Positions 15,886 through 25,613 are shown, numbered from the stretch's first letter. The stretch is DNA of 64,000 bases from an uncultured Pelagibacteraceae bacterium (GCA_902616245.1 CACMSB010000003.1:62001-126000), one strand, 5' to 3'. Notes: a model not told the origin generated them from the sequence alone. Made by a program: numbers and translations.

Positions 15886-16680
15886 ATGTTCACAACAAAT
15901 CCATTTGCTGTCCTTTCTTCAACAGTTCCTTCAATTGCTTTGCAAGCATTTGTTTTGTTGATGTTAGCATTAGTAGTGATTGGAACACTGATGGATATTA
16001 TTCATAAGAAGAATGTAAAATATTTTTTTAATAATGCTAAAAAAGCAAAAAAAGCAGCAAGTAGAGAATTAAGTCTTGGAGAAAAAACAGCAATAATTTC
16101 TAAAACAGTAGTACATGATATTGGAACTACATCTGAATTAGGTTTGGGCAAAAGAAGATTTGCACATGTATTAGGAATGTATGGAACAATATTATTTTGG
16201 ATTGGTTCAGGTGTTATGATATTTGGATATTCTTCTCCTAATGCAGTAACTCCATCTATATGGCCAATCATTTGGCACGCTGGTGCAATTTTAACTTGTT
16301 TAGGAGCTTATTGGTTTTGGTTCTTTTTAAGAGTAGATGTATCTGCTGAAGCTAACTCAGTTTTTAGGATCATAAAAGCAGATTTATTTGTTTTAGCTTT
16401 AGTATTATCTTCAACGTTCGGTCTGGCTTGGTCCTATTTCCAATATTCAGGATCTACTGGTTTAAGTATTTTATTTTTAATTTTGTTTGCGGTTGCTAAC
16501 ATAGTTTTATTTGGTGGAGTTTACTGGTCTAAATTTGCTCATATGTTTTACAAACCAGGTGCTGCAATCCAAAAAAATTTAGCAGAAGCAGATGGTTCTA
16601 GAGATAATTTACCTCCACCCGCAGATGCTCCAGAACAATTTGGACTTGGAATTAAACGTGAGGCACCAAAGCACTATTAA
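15886..16680 (+). CDS. aprM: APS reductase membrane anchor AprM
   Basis: The 264-residue membrane protein has about five to six helices. It has conserved-looking histidines in 'KRRFAHVLGMYG' and 'IIWHAGAIL', which suggest quinone or haem contact, and a soluble C-terminal tail ('PPPADAPEQFGLGIKREAPKHY'-type end). It is immediately upstream of aprB and aprA. Sulfur oxidisers that lack the QmoABC complex carry aprM in this position, where it is thought to link AprBA to the quinone pool. A GGAG site (15873-15876) precedes the ATG. It looks like the first gene of the apr operon. Confidence 0.82.
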   Translation: MFTTNPFAVLSSTVPSIALQAFVLLMLALVVIGTLMDIIHKKNVKYFFNNAKKAKKAASRELSLGEKTAIISKTVVHDIGTTSELGLGKRRFAHVLGMYGTILFWIGSGVMIFGYSSPNAVTPSIWPIIWHAGAILTCLGAYWFWFFLRVDVSAEANSVFRIIKADLFVLALVLSSTFGLAWSYFQYSGSTGLSILFLILFAVANIVLFGGVYWSKFAHMFYKPGAAIQKNLAEADGSRDNLPPPADAPEQFGLGIKREAPKHY

Positions 16681-16719
16681 TATGATTGATAAAATTTTAA
16701 AGAAAGGTAATAAGTAGAT

Positions 16720-17190
16720 ATGTCAACTTTTGTATACATGACGAGATGTGATGGTTGTGGTCATTGTGTAGATATATGTCCATCAGATATCATGCATATA
16801 GACGAAACTATTAGAAGAGCAAAAAATATAGAACCAAATTTTTGTTGGGAATGCTATTCATGCGTTAAGGCATGTCCTAATCATGCAATTGATGTAAGAG
16901 GATATGCTGACTTTGCTCCAATGGGTCATAGCGTTAGAGTTAGAAGAGAAGAAGAAAAAGGAACTATTTCTTGGAGAATTAAATTTAGAAATGGGACAGA
17001 GAAAAATTTTGTATCACCAATAACAACAAAACCTTGGGGGAAATTTATACCAAAATTAGCTGAAGCTGATACTCCTAATCAAGGAGAAATTAATTCACAA
17101 ATTTTATATAATGAGCCGCATGGTTTAAATACTGAAAAAGATTTACCAACCTTAGACAAGAATTCATTTAAGCAAGGCGTTTATTATTAA
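16720..17190 (+). CDS. aprB: adenylylsulfate reductase beta subunit (Fe-S)
   Basis: The 156-residue subunit has two [4Fe-4S] ligand sets: Cys10, 13, 16, 20 in 'CDGCGHCVDICP' and Cys42, 45, 48, 52 in 'CWECYSCVKACP'. The C-terminal tail of about 60 residues wraps the alpha subunit in known structures. AprB passes electrons between the FAD of AprA and the membrane partner. In SAR11-type AprBA the enzyme is expected to run in the oxidative direction (sulfite plus AMP to APS). Its stop overlaps the aprA start by one base (TAATG), giving coupled synthesis. Confidence 0.93.
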   Translation: MSTFVYMTRCDGCGHCVDICPSDIMHIDETIRRAKNIEPNFCWECYSCVKACPNHAIDVRGYADFAPMGHSVRVRREEEKGTISWRIKFRNGTEKNFVSPITTKPWGKFIPKLAEADTPNQGEINSQILYNEPHGLNTEKDLPTLDKNSFKQGVYY

Positions 17191-19049
17191 TGGCTAAGCA
17201 CAAAACTATCATCGAAGAATGTGACGTACTAGTTGTCGGTGGAGGTATGGCTGGAACAGGGGCTACCTTTGAGGCAAGACACTGGGGAAGAGATTTAAAA
17301 ATAATCTGTGTTGAAAAAGCAAATATAGATAGAAGTGGTGCAGTTGCACAAGGTCTTTACGCTATAAACTGTTATATGGGAATGCAGTGGGGTGAGAATA
17401 TGCCAGAGGATCATGTAAGGTACGCTAGAAATGATTTAATGGGTCTTGTAAGAGAAGATTTAGGTTATGACATGGCACGTCATGTAGACTCAACTGTTCA
17501 CATGTTTGATGAATGGGGTCTTCCTATGATGAAAAATAAAGAAACTGGAAGGTATCAACGAGAAGGTAAATGGCAAATTATGATACACGGTGAGAGTTAC
17601 AAACCGATTGTAGCTGAGGCCGCAAAAAAATCTGCTGATAAAATTTATAATAGAATAATGATTACTCATCTTTTAAAAGATGAAAAAAATCCAAATCGAA
17701 TAGCTGGTGCAGTTGGCTTTAATGTTAGAACTGGAAATTTTCACGTATTTAAATCTAGAACAGTAGTTGTTTCTGCTGGAGGAGCATCTCACATATTTAA
17801 ACCAAGAGCAGTTGGTGAAGGTATGGGTAGAACATGGTATGCACCTTGGAGTAATGGATCTGCTTATGCACTACCTATTCAAGCAGGTGCAAAAATGACT
17901 CAAATGGAAAATAGAATTGTACTTTGTCGATTTAAAGATGGTTATGGTCCAGTAGGAGCATATTTCCTTCATTTAAAAACTTATACTCAAAATGCAAATG
18001 GCGAAAATTATGAGAAGAAATGGTATGAAGCTACTAAAGAATTAGTAGGTGAATATATAGACCATCATCCAACACCAACATGTTTGAGAAATCACGCATT
18101 TATTCAAGAAACAGCTGCAGGTGGTGGACCAATCCACATGGTTACAAAAGAAGCATTCCAAGACCCACACTTAGAAACAGTTGGATGGGAAAATTTCTTA
18201 GGAATGACGGTTGGACAAGCGGTGGTTTGGGCATCTCAAAATATCGATCCAAAATACACAAATCCAGAATTAACAACTTCAGAACCATATGTAATGGGAT
18301 CTCATGCTACATGTTCAGGAGCGTGGGTTAGTGGACCAGAAGATATAGCACCTGATGAATATTTCTGGGGATACAATAGAATGATGACTATCGATGGATT
18401 ATTTGGAGCAGGAGATGCAGTTGGTGGAAGTGCTCATAAGTTTTCATCAGGTTCATTCACAGAAGGAAGGTTAGCGTCTAAAGCTGCTGTTAAATATATT
18501 CAAGATAAAAAAGCTGATGATATCGAAGTTTCTGATGCACAATTAGAGAAGCTTAAAGAAGAAATATTCAAGCCAATTGAGAACTATACGGTGGGAAGAA
18601 ATGAAATTACTGGAGGAACTGTTTCTCCAAGCTATATTTTACCTATACAAGGACTACAAAGACTACAAAAAATTATGGATGAATATTGTGGTGGATTAAC
18701 AAATAATTACATGACAAATGATAATCTACTAAAAAAAGGCTTAGAACAGCTACAATTACTTCAAGAAGACTTAGATCATGTCGGAGCTGAAGATTATCAC
18801 CAATTGATGAGAGCATGGGAACTTAAGCACAGAGCTGTAACATCAGAATGTGTTGCTCATCATACGTTATTTAGAGAAGAAACGCGTTGGCCAGGCTATT
18901 ATTATAGAGGCGATCATATGAAACTTGATGATGAAAACTGGCATTGTTTAACTGTTTCTAGAAGAGATCCTGAAACTGGAAAATTTGAAATGGAGAAAAA
19001 GCCTGTTTATCATATAGTTGATGATAAAGAGAAGAAGCAAGCTTCCTAA
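17190..19049 (+). CDS. aprA: adenylylsulfate reductase alpha subunit (FAD)
   Basis: This 619-residue flavoprotein belongs to the fumarate reductase/succinate dehydrogenase superfamily. The FAD dinucleotide motif is 'VLVVGGGMAGTGATFEA' at about residues 13-29. 'RSGAVAQGLYAINCYMG' and 'SSGSFTEGRLASKAA' are typical AprA landmarks, as is 'TRWPGYYYRGDH' near the end. The full length indicates an intact enzyme. It follows aprB in the operon and precedes an unknown 116-residue gene 9 bp later. It oxidises sulfite with AMP to APS, or catalyses the reverse. Sulfonate lyases nearby give a source of sulfite. Confidence 0.95.
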   Translation: MAKHKTIIEECDVLVVGGGMAGTGATFEARHWGRDLKIICVEKANIDRSGAVAQGLYAINCYMGMQWGENMPEDHVRYARNDLMGLVREDLGYDMARHVDSTVHMFDEWGLPMMKNKETGRYQREGKWQIMIHGESYKPIVAEAAKKSADKIYNRIMITHLLKDEKNPNRIAGAVGFNVRTGNFHVFKSRTVVVSAGGASHIFKPRAVGEGMGRTWYAPWSNGSAYALPIQAGAKMTQMENRIVLCRFKDGYGPVGAYFLHLKTYTQNANGENYEKKWYEATKELVGEYIDHHPTPTCLRNHAFIQETAAGGGPIHMVTKEAFQDPHLETVGWENFLGMTVGQAVVWASQNIDPKYTNPELTTSEPYVMGSHATCSGAWVSGPEDIAPDEYFWGYNRMMTIDGLFGAGDAVGGSAHKFSSGSFTEGRLASKAAVKYIQDKKADDIEVSDAQLEKLKEEIFKPIENYTVGRNEITGGTVSPSYILPIQGLQRLQKIMDEYCGGLTNNYMTNDNLLKKGLEQLQLLQEDLDHVGAEDYHQLMRAWELKHRAVTSECVAHHTLFREETRWPGYYYRGDHMKLDDENWHCLTVSRRDPETGKFEMEKKPVYHIVDDKEKKQAS

Positions 19050-19058
19050 CCATTTTAG

Positions 19059-19409
19059 ATGAGTATTGTCGACAAATCAGACGAAGAAATCATTAAAATT
19101 GCTGATCCTATCTGGGATAACATGGTTAGATGTTCTAACATGAAAGACTATGGTGGATTTACAAGGGATTTATCATCACAAATGCTTTACGGGGCCAACG
19201 AAGTAGAGCTAGGCAAGCAATGGGCAAGCAATAAGCTGATCTCAAGCCTTAAAGAGGGGTGTAAGGCTATAGGCTGTCTAAGAAGAGGCTTGTACGTAAC
19301 TGTTATCTATAAACAAAACAGTACAGAGATACCAGGAGACTTTTTAGGTCGACTTGTCCTTGGAGAAGAGGGAGATGAGGTCAAAGTCTTCGGGGCAACT
19401 ATTTTTTAA
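19059..19409 (+). CDS. conserved-looking protein of unknown function in the apr operon
   Basis: The 116-residue soluble protein has no signal peptide. The first half is helical and acidic ('KSDEEIIKIADPIWDNM', 'KDYGGFTRDLSSQM'). The second half is beta-rich ('GLYVTVIYKQ', 'DFLGRLVLGEEGDEVKVFGATIF'). It has three cysteines, at residue 25 and in 'EGCKAIGCLRR'. The alpha-then-beta order is reminiscent of NTF2-like folds, but this is only an impression. It lies 9 bp after aprA and is almost certainly co-transcribed. The 3' half is richer in G and C than its neighbours. It is not DsrC/TusE, because the C-terminal cysteine arm is absent. Function unknown. Confidence 0.8.
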   Translation: MSIVDKSDEEIIKIADPIWDNMVRCSNMKDYGGFTRDLSSQMLYGANEVELGKQWASNKLISSLKEGCKAIGCLRRGLYVTVIYKQNSTEIPGDFLGRLVLGEEGDEVKVFGATIF

Positions 19410-19460
19410 ATTTAATTAAATATTATTTGCATTTAGTAAAACTTGTGGTATTTCGCGGGT

Positions 19461-19607
19461 ATGCTTCAAGCATTTAATCAAAATATTAAGAAAATCCCAT
19501 TATTAGTTTCAAATCAGTTTTCAAAAATAATTAAATCTTTTCTATATCTTTTTATATTTTTTACTTGGGCAATTATAATCTTAGGAACATTTCAAAATTT
19601 TATTTAA
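19461..19607 (+). CDS. small single-pass membrane protein (48 aa)
   Basis: A 48-codon ATG frame lies in the gap between the apr operon and the TauE-like gene. It has an amphipathic basic N-terminus and one hydrophobic helix (about residues 26-46, 'LYLFIFFTWAIIILG'). No clear Shine-Dalgarno sequence is visible, though many genes here lack one. It could be a small accessory of the membrane APS reductase system or a chance frame. Confidence 0.4.
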   Translation: MLQAFNQNIKKIPLLVSNQFSKIIKSFLYLFIFFTWAIIILGTFQNFI

Positions 19608-19658
19608 TTTATTCTTATAATCATTGACTTTAGATTATGAGAGGAATAGTTAGATTAT

Positions 19659-20744
19659 ATGGAATATTTTCTTCCAATAGCTCAAGTCGAAATTAACATA
19701 CTCTTTATATTTGGTTTAAGTTTAGCAGTTGGTATTCTTTCAGGATTATTTGGTGTAGGTGGGGGATTTTTAATGACACCATTTTTAATATTTTTAGGTA
19801 TTCCACCTGCTTATGCAGTTCCAAATGAAGCAAGCAATATTTTAGGTACATCAGTATCTGGTTCAACTACTCATTATTTAAAAGGTACATTAGATTATAA
19901 AATGGGATTGATGATTGTAGTCGGAGGAACTATTGGAACTTTACTTGGGATCTTAACTTTTTCTTATTTTCAAGATATTGGAAAAATAAATATCGTTATC
20001 TCTTTAGCCTACATGTACATCTTAGCTATACTTGGAACTTTAATGCTTATTCAAGGAGTATCTGAAATTGATAAGGCTAGAAAAAAAATTGTTGTTAGAA
20101 AAAAATTACATACGCATTATTGGATACATGGACTACCTTTTAGAATGCGTTTTAAAAAATCAAAGGTTTATGAAAGTGCATTTACTCCAATTATTATTGG
20201 TTTAATTGTAGGGTACATCGCTGCAATTATGGGAGTAGGTGGTGCATTTATATTGGTTCCTGCAATGATTTATATTATTGGAATGCCTACTAAATTAATT
20301 CCTGGTACATCTTTGTTTGTCACAATATTTGTTAGTGCAATAGTAACAGTTCTGCATGCCTTTAATTATGGAACAATTGATCTTATTTTAGTTTTTGTAC
20401 TAATACTTGGCTCAATTATTGGTGTTCAGTTTGGTCAAAAAATTGGAGAAAAAGTTGATAGCTCAGAATTTAAAACAATCTTAGCAGTGCTTTTATTATT
20501 AGTTGGAATTGCAATTGCTTATGACACTTTTATTAAAGAAGACATAATCGTTGAAACAGTAGCAAATGGAACTAAAAACCTTGGTAACATAGCACAGTTT
20601 ATTTTAGATTATTCTAAAGACCTTCCAGTTTTTTATGGACTTACATCAGTTGTATTAGCAGTAGTTCTTGGAATTGGAGCTGCAATTTTAAGAAATTATA
20701 TTTCTAAGTGGAACAAAGCAAGAGAAGCTAAGCTTAAAGCTTAA
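19659..20744 (+). CDS. TSUP (TauE/SafE) family permease, sulfur-cluster member
   Basis: The 361-residue permease has the two TSUP half-repeats: '[21 protein letters not shown]' (first, quoted only as the known landmark) and '[21 protein letters not shown]' (second). It is longer than the usual 250-residue members, with extra segments between the halves (basic loop around residue 150) and at the C-terminus. Some TSUP proteins export sulfite or sulfoacetate. Its position between aprA and the sulfonate lyase genes supports export of sulfite or sulfate. That substrate is inference from context. It converges on suyB, and the stop codons overlap. Confidence 0.85.
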   Translation: MEYFLPIAQVEINILFIFGLSLAVGILSGLFGVGGGFLMTPFLIFLGIPPAYAVPNEASNILGTSVSGSTTHYLKGTLDYKMGLMIVVGGTIGTLLGILTFSYFQDIGKINIVISLAYMYILAILGTLMLIQGVSEIDKARKKIVVRKKLHTHYWIHGLPFRMRFKKSKVYESAFTPIIIGLIVGYIAAIMGVGGAFILVPAMIYIIGMPTKLIPGTSLFVTIFVSAIVTVLHAFNYGTIDLILVFVLILGSIIGVQFGQKIGEKVDSSEFKTILAVLLLLVGIAIAYDTFIKEDIIVETVANGTKNLGNIAQFILDYSKDLPVFYGLTSVVLAVVLGIGAAILRNYISKWNKAREAKLKA

Positions 20745-21907
20745 GCACTTCTGTATAATTTAGTCATTACAAATTCTCTATGACCTAATGCTTCAGCACA
20801 AGTTAGCCTTCCGTTTGCAACTCTTATTGTAGCTTTAATTAATTCATCACCTGCTTCATCTAAATTCATTTCTCTTGATAAGATTTTAGAAACATCAACA
20901 TCAATATGTTCACTCATGGTTCTAGCAGTTAAAGGATTAGCAGTTAGTTTTACTACTGGTTCAATTGGATTTCCAATTATATTTCCTTGTCCAGTTGGAA
21001 ATAGGTGGAGATTAAATCCTCCTGCAGCTTGTAAAGTAACACATTCAGCAGCAGCTGATGAGGTATCCATAAAGTATAAGCCCGGACCTTTAGTTGGTTC
21101 TTCTGCCGGCTCTAGTACATCAATAAATTTACATCCACCAATTTTTTGAAAGTTTCCAAATGCTTTTTCTTCGATTGTAGTAAGTCCACCTGCTATATTC
21201 CCAGCTGTTGGTTGACTTTCAGAAAGATCGTCAGTTGCTTCTTTTAAGATGAAATCATTATACGAACTCCAAGTTTTTCTAAACTTCTCTTGAGCTTCAG
21301 GAGTTTTTCCTCTTTTTTCACATACAGTTTCAGCACCCGTCAGCTCAGATGTTTCACCAAAACATAAATGAACACCAAGGGGCTCTAATTTATCCATTAA
21401 ATTTCCAACTGTAGGATTTGAGGCTAATCCTGATGTTGTATCAGACTCTCCGCATTTAACTGAAATCCATAAATCACTTATAGGACGCTCTTCTCTTTGT
21501 TTCTCAGATGCCCAAATTGAAAATTCTTGAGCTTTCTTTGAAACTCTTGCGATAGTATCTATATCTCCTACACCTTCTATACTAAAACCTTCAACTGGTT
21601 TTCCAGTTGTTGCAATTGCATCAACAATTCTTTTTGTCCATTTGGGCTCAATACCTATAACTATAACTGCTGCAACATTTGGATTTTTCCCTGTTCCAAT
21701 CATTGTTCTAAAATGAAGCTCTAAGTCTGCTCCAAATTGCAATCTTCCATAAGAATGTGGAAGTGCAATCGTACCTTTAATATTATTAGCTACAGCTTCA
21801 GCACAAGCATTTGAAATATCATCAACAGGTAGAATTATTACGTGATTTCTTGTACCTGTTCTTCCATCTTCTCTTTTATATCCTAAAAATGTTTTTGGAA
21901 TTTCCAT
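20741..21907 (-). CDS. suyB: (2R)-sulfolactate sulfo-lyase large subunit
   Basis: The 388-residue protein is of the UxaA/GarD dehydratase C-domain family. The start '[14 protein letters not shown]' and the inner '[17 protein letters not shown]', with its iron-binding cysteine, are shared by altronate dehydratases and SuyB. With SuyA it splits 3-sulfolactate into pyruvate and sulfite. The family alone does not prove the substrate; altronate/galactarate dehydration is the alternative. The neighbouring xsc and apr genes make sulfolactate by far the best fit. It starts 1 bp after suyA, in one operon. Confidence 0.85.
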   Translation of the reverse strand: MEIPKTFLGYKREDGRTGTRNHVIILPVDDISNACAEAVANNIKGTIALPHSYGRLQFGADLELHFRTMIGTGKNPNVAAVIVIGIEPKWTKRIVDAIATTGKPVEGFSIEGVGDIDTIARVSKKAQEFSIWASEKQREERPISDLWISVKCGESDTTSGLASNPTVGNLMDKLEPLGVHLCFGETSELTGAETVCEKRGKTPEAQEKFRKTWSSYNDFILKEATDDLSESQPTAGNIAGGLTTIEEKAFGNFQKIGGCKFIDVLEPAEEPTKGPGLYFMDTSSAAAECVTLQAAGGFNLHLFPTGQGNIIGNPIEPVVKLTANPLTARTMSEHIDVDVSKILSREMNLDEAGDELIKATIRVANGRLTCAEALGHREFVMTKLYRSA

Positions 21908-21908
21908 T

Positions 21909-22196
21909 TTACCACTTTTTAGTTTTTACGTTGTGAACATGTACATGCTCACCTTTTTTAATTGATTTTACTACTTTGCCAATATCGTGCCCGTACTTTA
22001 ATATTGTATCTCCCTCATTAAGATCAGTCATAGCAATTTTATGACCCAAAGGTATTTCATCCATCGATTGAATTTTTACTGATTTATCATTTTCCATAAT
22101 CCAGCAATCACAGTCTTGTTTAGGAGTAATTTTTTCAATAACTACAACACCTACATTGTCTTTTTCATCGTGGATTATAATATCTGTGCCAGCCAT
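21909..22196 (-). CDS. suyA: (2R)-sulfolactate sulfo-lyase small subunit (SAF domain)
   Basis: The small SAF-domain protein matches the N-terminal part of altronate dehydratase. '[18 protein letters not shown]' and '[19 protein letters not shown]' are the standard beta-clip motifs, and the end is 'HVHVHNVKT'. Most relatives start close to the 'H..gD.VGV' motif, so I place the start at the ATG whose complement is at 22194-22196 (95 residues). A TTG 33 bp further upstream gives 106 residues but lies directly against a possible -10 box. It pairs with SuyB to release sulfite from sulfolactate. Confidence 0.85.
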   Translation of the reverse strand: MAGTDIIIHDEKDNVGVVVIEKITPKQDCDCWIMENDKSVKIQSMDEIPLGHKIAMTDLNEGDTILKYGHDIGKVVKSIKKGEHVHVHNVKTKKW

Positions 22197-22225
22197 TGTG
22201 ACGATTTCTTTGTTTGAAATTCGAT

Positions 22226-22257
22226 CCAATTTATATATGAATTGGGCACTTTGACAA
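22226..22257 (-). promoter_or_regulatory. possible suyAB promoter with an overlapping palindrome
   Basis: Read on the minus strand, TTGTCA (22252-22257) and TATAAA (22230-22235) are separated by 16 bases and resemble -35 and -10 boxes for suyAB. The palindrome CCAATT-n8-AATTGG (22226-22231 and 22240-22245) covers the -10 box and sits between divergent suyA and xsc, so it may be an operator. Confidence 0.3.
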
Positions 22258-22286
22258 TTAAAAAATAGAATTAAGAAGGATTTGAT

Positions 22287-24071
22287 ATGGCTAAAATGAC
22301 AACCGAAGAAGCTTTTGTAAAAGTTTTACAAATGCATGGTATCGAACATTCGTTTGGTATTATTGGTTCTGCATTCATGCCTATTTCTGATCTTTTCCCA
22401 GAAGCTGGAATAACTTTTTGGGATGTTGCTCATGAAACAAATGGTGGATTGATTGCTGATGGTTATACGAGAGCAACTGGAAAAATGTCAATGGTGATTG
22501 CTCAAAATGGTCCAGGTATTACAGGACTTGTTACACCAATAAAAACTGCTTACTGGAATCATACTCCGTTACTATTAGTTACACCACAAGCAGCAAATAA
22601 AACTATGGGCCAAGGTGGTTTTCAAGAAGTAGAGCAAATGAATTTATTTAAAGACATGGTGTGTTATCAAGAAGAAGTTAGAGACCCATCAAGAATGGCT
22701 GAAGTCTTAAACAGAGTAATAGAAAAAGCATTTAGAGGTTCAGCGCCTGCGCAAATAAATGTACCAAGAGATTTTTGGACACAAGTTATAGATATAGAAT
22801 TACCCCCAATTGTAAGATTTGAAAGACAAGGTGGTGGAAAAGATGCCATTGATAGAGCGGCGAAATTATTATCAGAAGCAAAATTCCCAGTAATATTATC
22901 TGGAGCAGGAGTTGTTATAGGTGACGCCATTGATGATTGTAAAAAATTAGCAGAAAAGCTTGATGCACCTGTATGTAATGGATATCAACATAATGATAGT
23001 TTTCCAGGAAGCCATCCACTAGCTGTTGGTCCATTAGGTTATAACGGATCTAAAGCTGCAATGGAGTTAATTTCAAAAGCTGATGTAGTTTTAGCATTAG
23101 GAACAAGATTAAATCCATTTTCAACATTACCAGGATATGGAATTGAATACTGGCCAAAAGATGCAACAATTATTCAAGTAGATATGAACCCTGATCGTAT
23201 TGGCTTAACCAAGAAAGTTACAGTTGGTATTTGCGGTGATGCTAAAATGGTAGCTCAACAAATATTAGAAAAACTCTCATCAAATGCTGGAGACAATGGT
23301 AGAGAAGATAGAAAAAATCTAATTCATCAAACAAAATCTGCATGGTTGCAAACTCTTACAAGTTTAGATCATGAAGATGATGATCCAGGAACTGTTTGGA
23401 ATAAAGAAGCAAGAGAAAGAGATAAAGATAGAATGTCTCCAAGGCAAGCATGGAGAGCTATCCAAGCTGGGATGCCAGAAGATGTTATAATTTCAAGTGA
23501 TATTGGAAATAATTGTGCAATAGGTAATGCATACCCAACATTTGAGAAACCAAGAAAATATTTGGCACCAGGTTTATTTGGACCCTGCGGTTACGGATTT
23601 CCGTCTATTCTTGGAGCTAAAATTGGATGCCCAGATACTCCAGTTATAGGTTTTGCTGGTGATGGAGCTTTTGGAATAAGCATGAATGAAATGAGTTCAT
23701 GTGCAAGAGAAGAGTGGCCAGCAATAACGATGGTAATTTTTAGAAATTATCAATGGGGCGCTGAAAAGAGAAATTCAATTTTATGGTTCGATGATAATTT
23801 TGTGGGAACAGAGTTAGATCCAGAATTAAGTTATGCAAAAGTTGCTAATGCATGTGGATTAAAAGGTGTTATCGCAAATACAATGGAAGAAACTACAAAA
23901 GCTATTAAACAATCGTGTGAAGATCAGAAAAAAGGTATTACGACATTTATCGAAATAATTCTAAATCAAGAATTAGGTGAGCCATTCAGAAGAGATGCTA
24001 TGAAAAAACCAGTTAAAGTAGCTGGTATAAGCAAGAGTGATATGAAGCCCCAAAAGTCTCTTGTTAGTTGA
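22287..24071 (+). CDS. xsc: sulfoacetaldehyde acetyltransferase (TPP enzyme)
   Basis: This 594-residue thiamin-diphosphate enzyme converts sulfoacetaldehyde and phosphate to acetyl phosphate and sulfite. The N-terminal 'HGIEHSFGIIGSAFMPISD' and 'DVAHETNGGLIADGY', with the catalytic glutamate region, are characteristic of Xsc. The TPP site is 'GFAGDGAFGISMNEM', followed by the highly Xsc-specific 'NYQWGAEKRNSILW' and 'FVGTELDP'. An AGAAGGA ribosome site precedes the ATG. The gene diverges from suyAB and leads a flavoprotein and aminotransferase. No phosphate acetyltransferase gene is in the window, so acetyl phosphate must be used elsewhere. Confidence 0.95.
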   Translation: MAKMTTEEAFVKVLQMHGIEHSFGIIGSAFMPISDLFPEAGITFWDVAHETNGGLIADGYTRATGKMSMVIAQNGPGITGLVTPIKTAYWNHTPLLLVTPQAANKTMGQGGFQEVEQMNLFKDMVCYQEEVRDPSRMAEVLNRVIEKAFRGSAPAQINVPRDFWTQVIDIELPPIVRFERQGGGKDAIDRAAKLLSEAKFPVILSGAGVVIGDAIDDCKKLAEKLDAPVCNGYQHNDSFPGSHPLAVGPLGYNGSKAAMELISKADVVLALGTRLNPFSTLPGYGIEYWPKDATIIQVDMNPDRIGLTKKVTVGICGDAKMVAQQILEKLSSNAGDNGREDRKNLIHQTKSAWLQTLTSLDHEDDDPGTVWNKEARERDKDRMSPRQAWRAIQAGMPEDVIISSDIGNNCAIGNAYPTFEKPRKYLAPGLFGPCGYGFPSILGAKIGCPDTPVIGFAGDGAFGISMNEMSSCAREEWPAITMVIFRNYQWGAEKRNSILWFDDNFVGTELDPELSYAKVANACGLKGVIANTMEETTKAIKQSCEDQKKGITTFIEIILNQELGEPFRRDAMKKPVKVAGISKSDMKPQKSLVS

Positions 24072-24102
24072 GATTAGTAAAATTTCATTATAAAAATAAT
24101 TA

Positions 24103-25407
24103 TTGGATTTAATAAACGACAATTTCTGTGGATGGACAAGACAACTTCCTGAAAGAAGTAATTTTAAATTACTAGATCAAGACATTTACTGTGATTATTT
24201 AATTGTAGGGGCTGGGTATACAGGATTATCAGCTGCTAGAAAACTTTCAGATATAATGAAAGATAAAAAAATTATTCTCATTGATGCACAGTTAGCGGGC
24301 GAGGGTGGAAGTTCAAGAAATTCAGGCTATCTAGTTGATACTACATTAAATGATGGTTTTACATCTAACAGCGATAAAGAGAATTATGTAAAAAAAACAA
24401 AAATATATCACTTGGGTATAGAAGCTGTTAGAAAATTTATAAAAGAATATCAGGTCGATTGTGATTGGAACGAATGTGGAAAATATTTTGCTTCTTCTAA
24501 AGAGCAAGATGAGACAAAAGCTCAATCGTTCAGCAAATTATTAAATAGTCTTGGTTTTAAAAATAAAATTTTATTTAACAAAGAGTTAACTGAAAAATTG
24601 GGAACGCCTTTTTATAAAATTGGAGTTTTTACCTCAGGAGGAATTCTTTTAAACCCTGGTAAATTAGCTAGAGCAATGGTTGATACATTGCCAGATAATG
24701 TAAAATTATATGAAAATTCTCAAATTTACAATTGGAAAAAGATTAATAACAAAATTGAATGTTTTACAAAAAAGCACAAAATAACTACTAAAAAAATTAT
24801 TTTTTGCACAAATGGTTTTTTGAAATATTTTAATGTAAAAAAAAATTATAGTTTCCCAATCACATTAACTGCTAGTCTCACGAGAAAACTCACAGATAAA
24901 GAATTTAAAGATATAGGTTCTCCAAAAGAGTGGGGTGTTCTTCCTATAAGACCAATGGGTGCTACTATAAGAATGACTAAAGATAGGAGAATACTTATAA
25001 GAAATACTGCAGAGTTAAGAAACCCTTTTTCAATGAATAGAAATGAATTAAATAAAAGAGCTGCAATTCATAAAGAAGGCATCAAGAAAAGATTTAAACA
25101 ATTACCTGATAATATAATAGAGAGCAGTTGGTCGGGAATTGTATGTAGAAGTGGTAATAGCTCTCAAATATTTGAAAAAATTGATGATAATATTTTTAGC
25201 GCAGGCTGTTACAATGGATCTGGCATTGGAGTAGGAACACTATTCGGTGAACAAATAGCCTTAATGGCCTCTAATCAACAATCTAATGAAATTGAAATAA
25301 TACAACAAAGAAAAAAACCAAACTGGTTACCACCACAACCCTTTTTAAATTTGGGAATTTACACTAGATTAGCTTACGAAAGGATAAAAGCTCAAACTGA
25401 AATTTAA
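24103..25407 (+). CDS. FAD-dependent amine oxidase/dehydrogenase (DAO family)
   Basis: The 434-residue flavoprotein has the dinucleotide motif 'YLIVGAGYTGLSAAR' at about residues 32-46, 'GEGGSSRNSGYLVD' (FAD contact) and the C-terminal 'GCYNGSGIGVGTLFGE'. The layout is that of gamma-glutamylputrescine oxidoreductase-like and TauY-like enzymes, which oxidise primary amines to aldehydes. Directly after xsc, a taurine-to-sulfoacetaldehyde role is attractive but unproven. No ATG fits, so the start is TTG at 24103, 31 bp after xsc. The neighbours overlap downstream, so it is operonic. A glycine/sarcosine-type oxidase remains possible. Confidence 0.75.
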   Translation: MDLINDNFCGWTRQLPERSNFKLLDQDIYCDYLIVGAGYTGLSAARKLSDIMKDKKIILIDAQLAGEGGSSRNSGYLVDTTLNDGFTSNSDKENYVKKTKIYHLGIEAVRKFIKEYQVDCDWNECGKYFASSKEQDETKAQSFSKLLNSLGFKNKILFNKELTEKLGTPFYKIGVFTSGGILLNPGKLARAMVDTLPDNVKLYENSQIYNWKKINNKIECFTKKHKITTKKIIFCTNGFLKYFNVKKNYSFPITLTASLTRKLTDKEFKDIGSPKEWGVLPIRPMGATIRMTKDRRILIRNTAELRNPFSMNRNELNKRAAIHKEGIKKRFKQLPDNIIESSWSGIVCRSGNSSQIFEKIDDNIFSAGCYNGSGIGVGTLFGEQIALMASNQQSNEIEIIQQRKKPNWLPPQPFLNLGIYTRLAYERIKAQTEI

Positions 25408-25613
25408 TGAAAAAAAATTTAAAGCTTATAGTTTTTTTAGTATTAGGAATTATTGCTCTTTACATCTCAACTAACTATTATAATGATTTTAATAGAAGCA
25501 AAACTATTAAAGCATGTATAATTGGAAAATCTGAATTAGATTCCAAAAAAGCTAAAGAAGACAGATTATCAAATGAACAAATTAAAAAATTTTGTGAAGA
25601 TCAAATAAAATGA
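25407..25613 (+). CDS. small membrane-anchored protein (68 aa)
   Basis: The 68-residue protein has one N-terminal hydrophobic helix (about residues 5-23) and a charged soluble tail with two cysteines ('TIKACIIGK' and 'IKKFCEDQ'). Its ATG shares a base with the stop codon of the flavoprotein gene, and its end overlaps the aminotransferase start by 4 bp, so it is translated as part of that set. The family is unknown. It may be a small subunit or an anchor for the flavoprotein. Confidence 0.65.
   Translation: MKKNLKLIVFLVLGIIALYISTNYYNDFNRSKTIKACIIGKSELDSKKAKEDRLSNEQIKKFCEDQIK

Noticed and set aside
18080..18331. 83-residue plus-strand frame inside aprA
   Set aside because: It is out of frame with a complete AprA.
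19059..19409. DsrC/TusE-type sulfur carrier
   Set aside because: The C-terminal conserved cysteine arm is missing and the fold pattern differs.
20741..22229. Altronate or galactarate dehydratase instead of sulfolactate sulfo-lyase
   Set aside because: The protein family is shared, but no sugar-acid genes are near, while xsc and apr genes flank the pair.
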